From the NCBI GenBank assembly GCA_025963265.1, contig JAOPUY010000305.1:1-5766 (forward strand): a stretch of 5,766 nt of DNA, written 5' to 3'. Origin of the DNA: Frankiales bacterium (GTDB lineage: Bacteria; Actinomycetota; Actinomycetes; Mycobacteriales; Jatrophihabitantaceae). Shown here piece after piece: positions 5,258 through 5,766 of the stretch. Both the position numbers and the translations under genes were made by a program. Position 1 is the stretch's first letter. Each line of letters starts with the position of its first letter. The notes under the pieces are model-generated. The model was not told where the DNA came from. It saw only the letters and a list, made by a program, of their open reading frames with translations, and made no database searches.

Positions 5258-5766
5258 CTAGGGGCGGGGGAGGGAGTTGTAGTCGGCCAGGCTGGCCTCC
5301 CGCTCGGCGTGGTGGTCGACGATGGGCGCGGGGTAACCGGGCGGCGGCCCGCTGGCGCCGGCCCAGGGCTCGTGGATCGCCGGGGCCGACAGGTGGGCCA
5401 GTTCGGGGACCCAGCGGCGGACGTAATCGCCCTGCGGGTCGAACTTTTTGGCCTGCAGCACCGGGTTGAAGATCCGGAAGTAGGGCGCGGCGTCGGTCCC
5501 GCTGCCGGCGACCCACTGCCAGCCGTGGTTGTTGCTGGCCAGGTCGCCGTCGATGAGGTGGTTCATGAAATGCCGCGCCCCGGCCGTCCACTCCAGGTGC
5601 AGGTCTTTGACCAGAAACGAGGCCACGATCATCCGGACCCGGTTGTGCATCCAGCCTTGGCCGAGCAGCTGGCGCATCCCGGCGTCGACGATCGGGTAGC
5701 CGGTTTGTCCCTGCTGCCAGGCGGCCAGCCGTTCGGCGGCGACCGCTCCGGTCGCATAGCTCAACC
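5258..5766 (-). CDS. phr: Deoxyribodipyrimidine photolyase, C-terminal part (cut by window edge)
   Basis: At least 168 C-terminal residues of a class I cyclobutane pyrimidine dimer photolyase, a blue-light enzyme that repairs UV dimers using reduced FAD. The FAD-binding helical domain shows [14 protein letters not shown] (21-34 of the visible part), [19 protein letters not shown] (37-55), [19 protein letters not shown] (72-90), then [20 protein letters not shown] (91-110), and the closing YPAPIVDH (144-151). Two tryptophans 23 residues apart (59 and 82) match the E. coli electron-transfer pair 359 and 382. The TTG that begins the visible open frame is an internal leucine (LSYATG); the frame continues past 5766, and roughly 250-300 N-terminal residues, including the antenna domain, are outside. 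It converges on the epimerase and shows no link to the other genes. A cryptochrome is less likely given the GWMHNR and NNHGWQW blocks. Confidence 0.93.
   Translation of the reverse strand, partial: LSYATGAVAAERLAAWQQGQTGYPIVDAGMRQLLGQGWMHNRVRMIVASFLVKDLHLEWTAGARHFMNHLIDGDLASNNHGWQWVAGSGTDAAPYFRIFNPVLQAKKFDPQGDYVRRWVPELAHLSAPAIHEPWAGASGPPPGYPAPIVDHHAEREASLADYNSLPRP

Noticed and set aside
4284..5591. 435-codon open frame on the minus strand across the epimerase and photolyase genes
   Set aside because: It is antisense to the epimerase and out of frame with the photolyase; the product is Arg/Gly/Ala-rich with no family motif. Such long frames are common opposite GC-rich genes.
5762..5764. TTG as the start of the photolyase gene
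   Set aside because: The visible part is only the C-terminal FAD domain; the frame is open past the edge and this TTG is an internal leucine.
1..5766. Search for tRNA/rRNA genes, CRISPR repeats, insertion sequence ends, phage or toxin-antitoxin genes
   Set aside because: No cloverleaf, spaced direct repeats, transposase-like protein or terminal inverted repeats were seen; every gene recognised is of core metabolic, repair or transport type.

Overview
The window is GC-rich with a strong preference for G or C at third codon positions, and its genes match actinobacterial families closely. The citrate synthase and the pyridoxamine-phosphate oxidase resemble mycobacterial CitA and Rv2607 as I recall them. 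A high-GC Actinomycetota chromosome is the best reading; the sequence does not let me name a genus. I see no mobile element, CRISPR array, tRNA, rRNA or prophage gene. This is ordinary core or housekeeping chromosome, and I found no convincing new multi-gene system.

Layout. A leftward block runs from a citA-type citrate synthase (940-2046), through a 183-base gap holding a very stable hairpin (876-917) and a possible 47-codon frame (753-896), to a FrnE/DsbA-like CPWC oxidoreductase (106-756), and then to the first codons of serC (phosphoserine aminotransferase), cut by the left edge. A rightward block starts 177 bases from the citrate synthase with pdxH (2224-2943). It overlaps a 12-TM-type major facilitator transporter (2940-4250) by four bases, and an aldose 1-epimerase-like gene (4281-5177) follows with its own promoter. 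Converging on it from the right edge is the C-terminal part of a class I DNA photolyase (5258-5766, minus strand).

How it fits together. citA (entry to the TCA cycle) and pdxH (making pyridoxal 5'-phosphate, PLP) are divergent and share an intergenic region with an imperfect dyad centred on a candidate citA -10 box. SerC is itself PLP-dependent, so PLP supply and use flank citA, though this may be no more than neighbourhood. pdxH and the transporter look translationally coupled. Three genes (serC, pdxH, the epimerase) have a -10-like hexamer only 6-7 bases before the start codon and no convincing ribosome binding site, the pattern of leaderless transcripts; citA by contrast has a clear Shine-Dalgarno sequence.

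The points most worth a second look are the hairpin and disrupted-looking small frame after citA, the dyad over the citA promoter, glutamate in place of the usual catalytic aspartate in the citrate synthase, and changed phosphate-pocket residues in PdxH.
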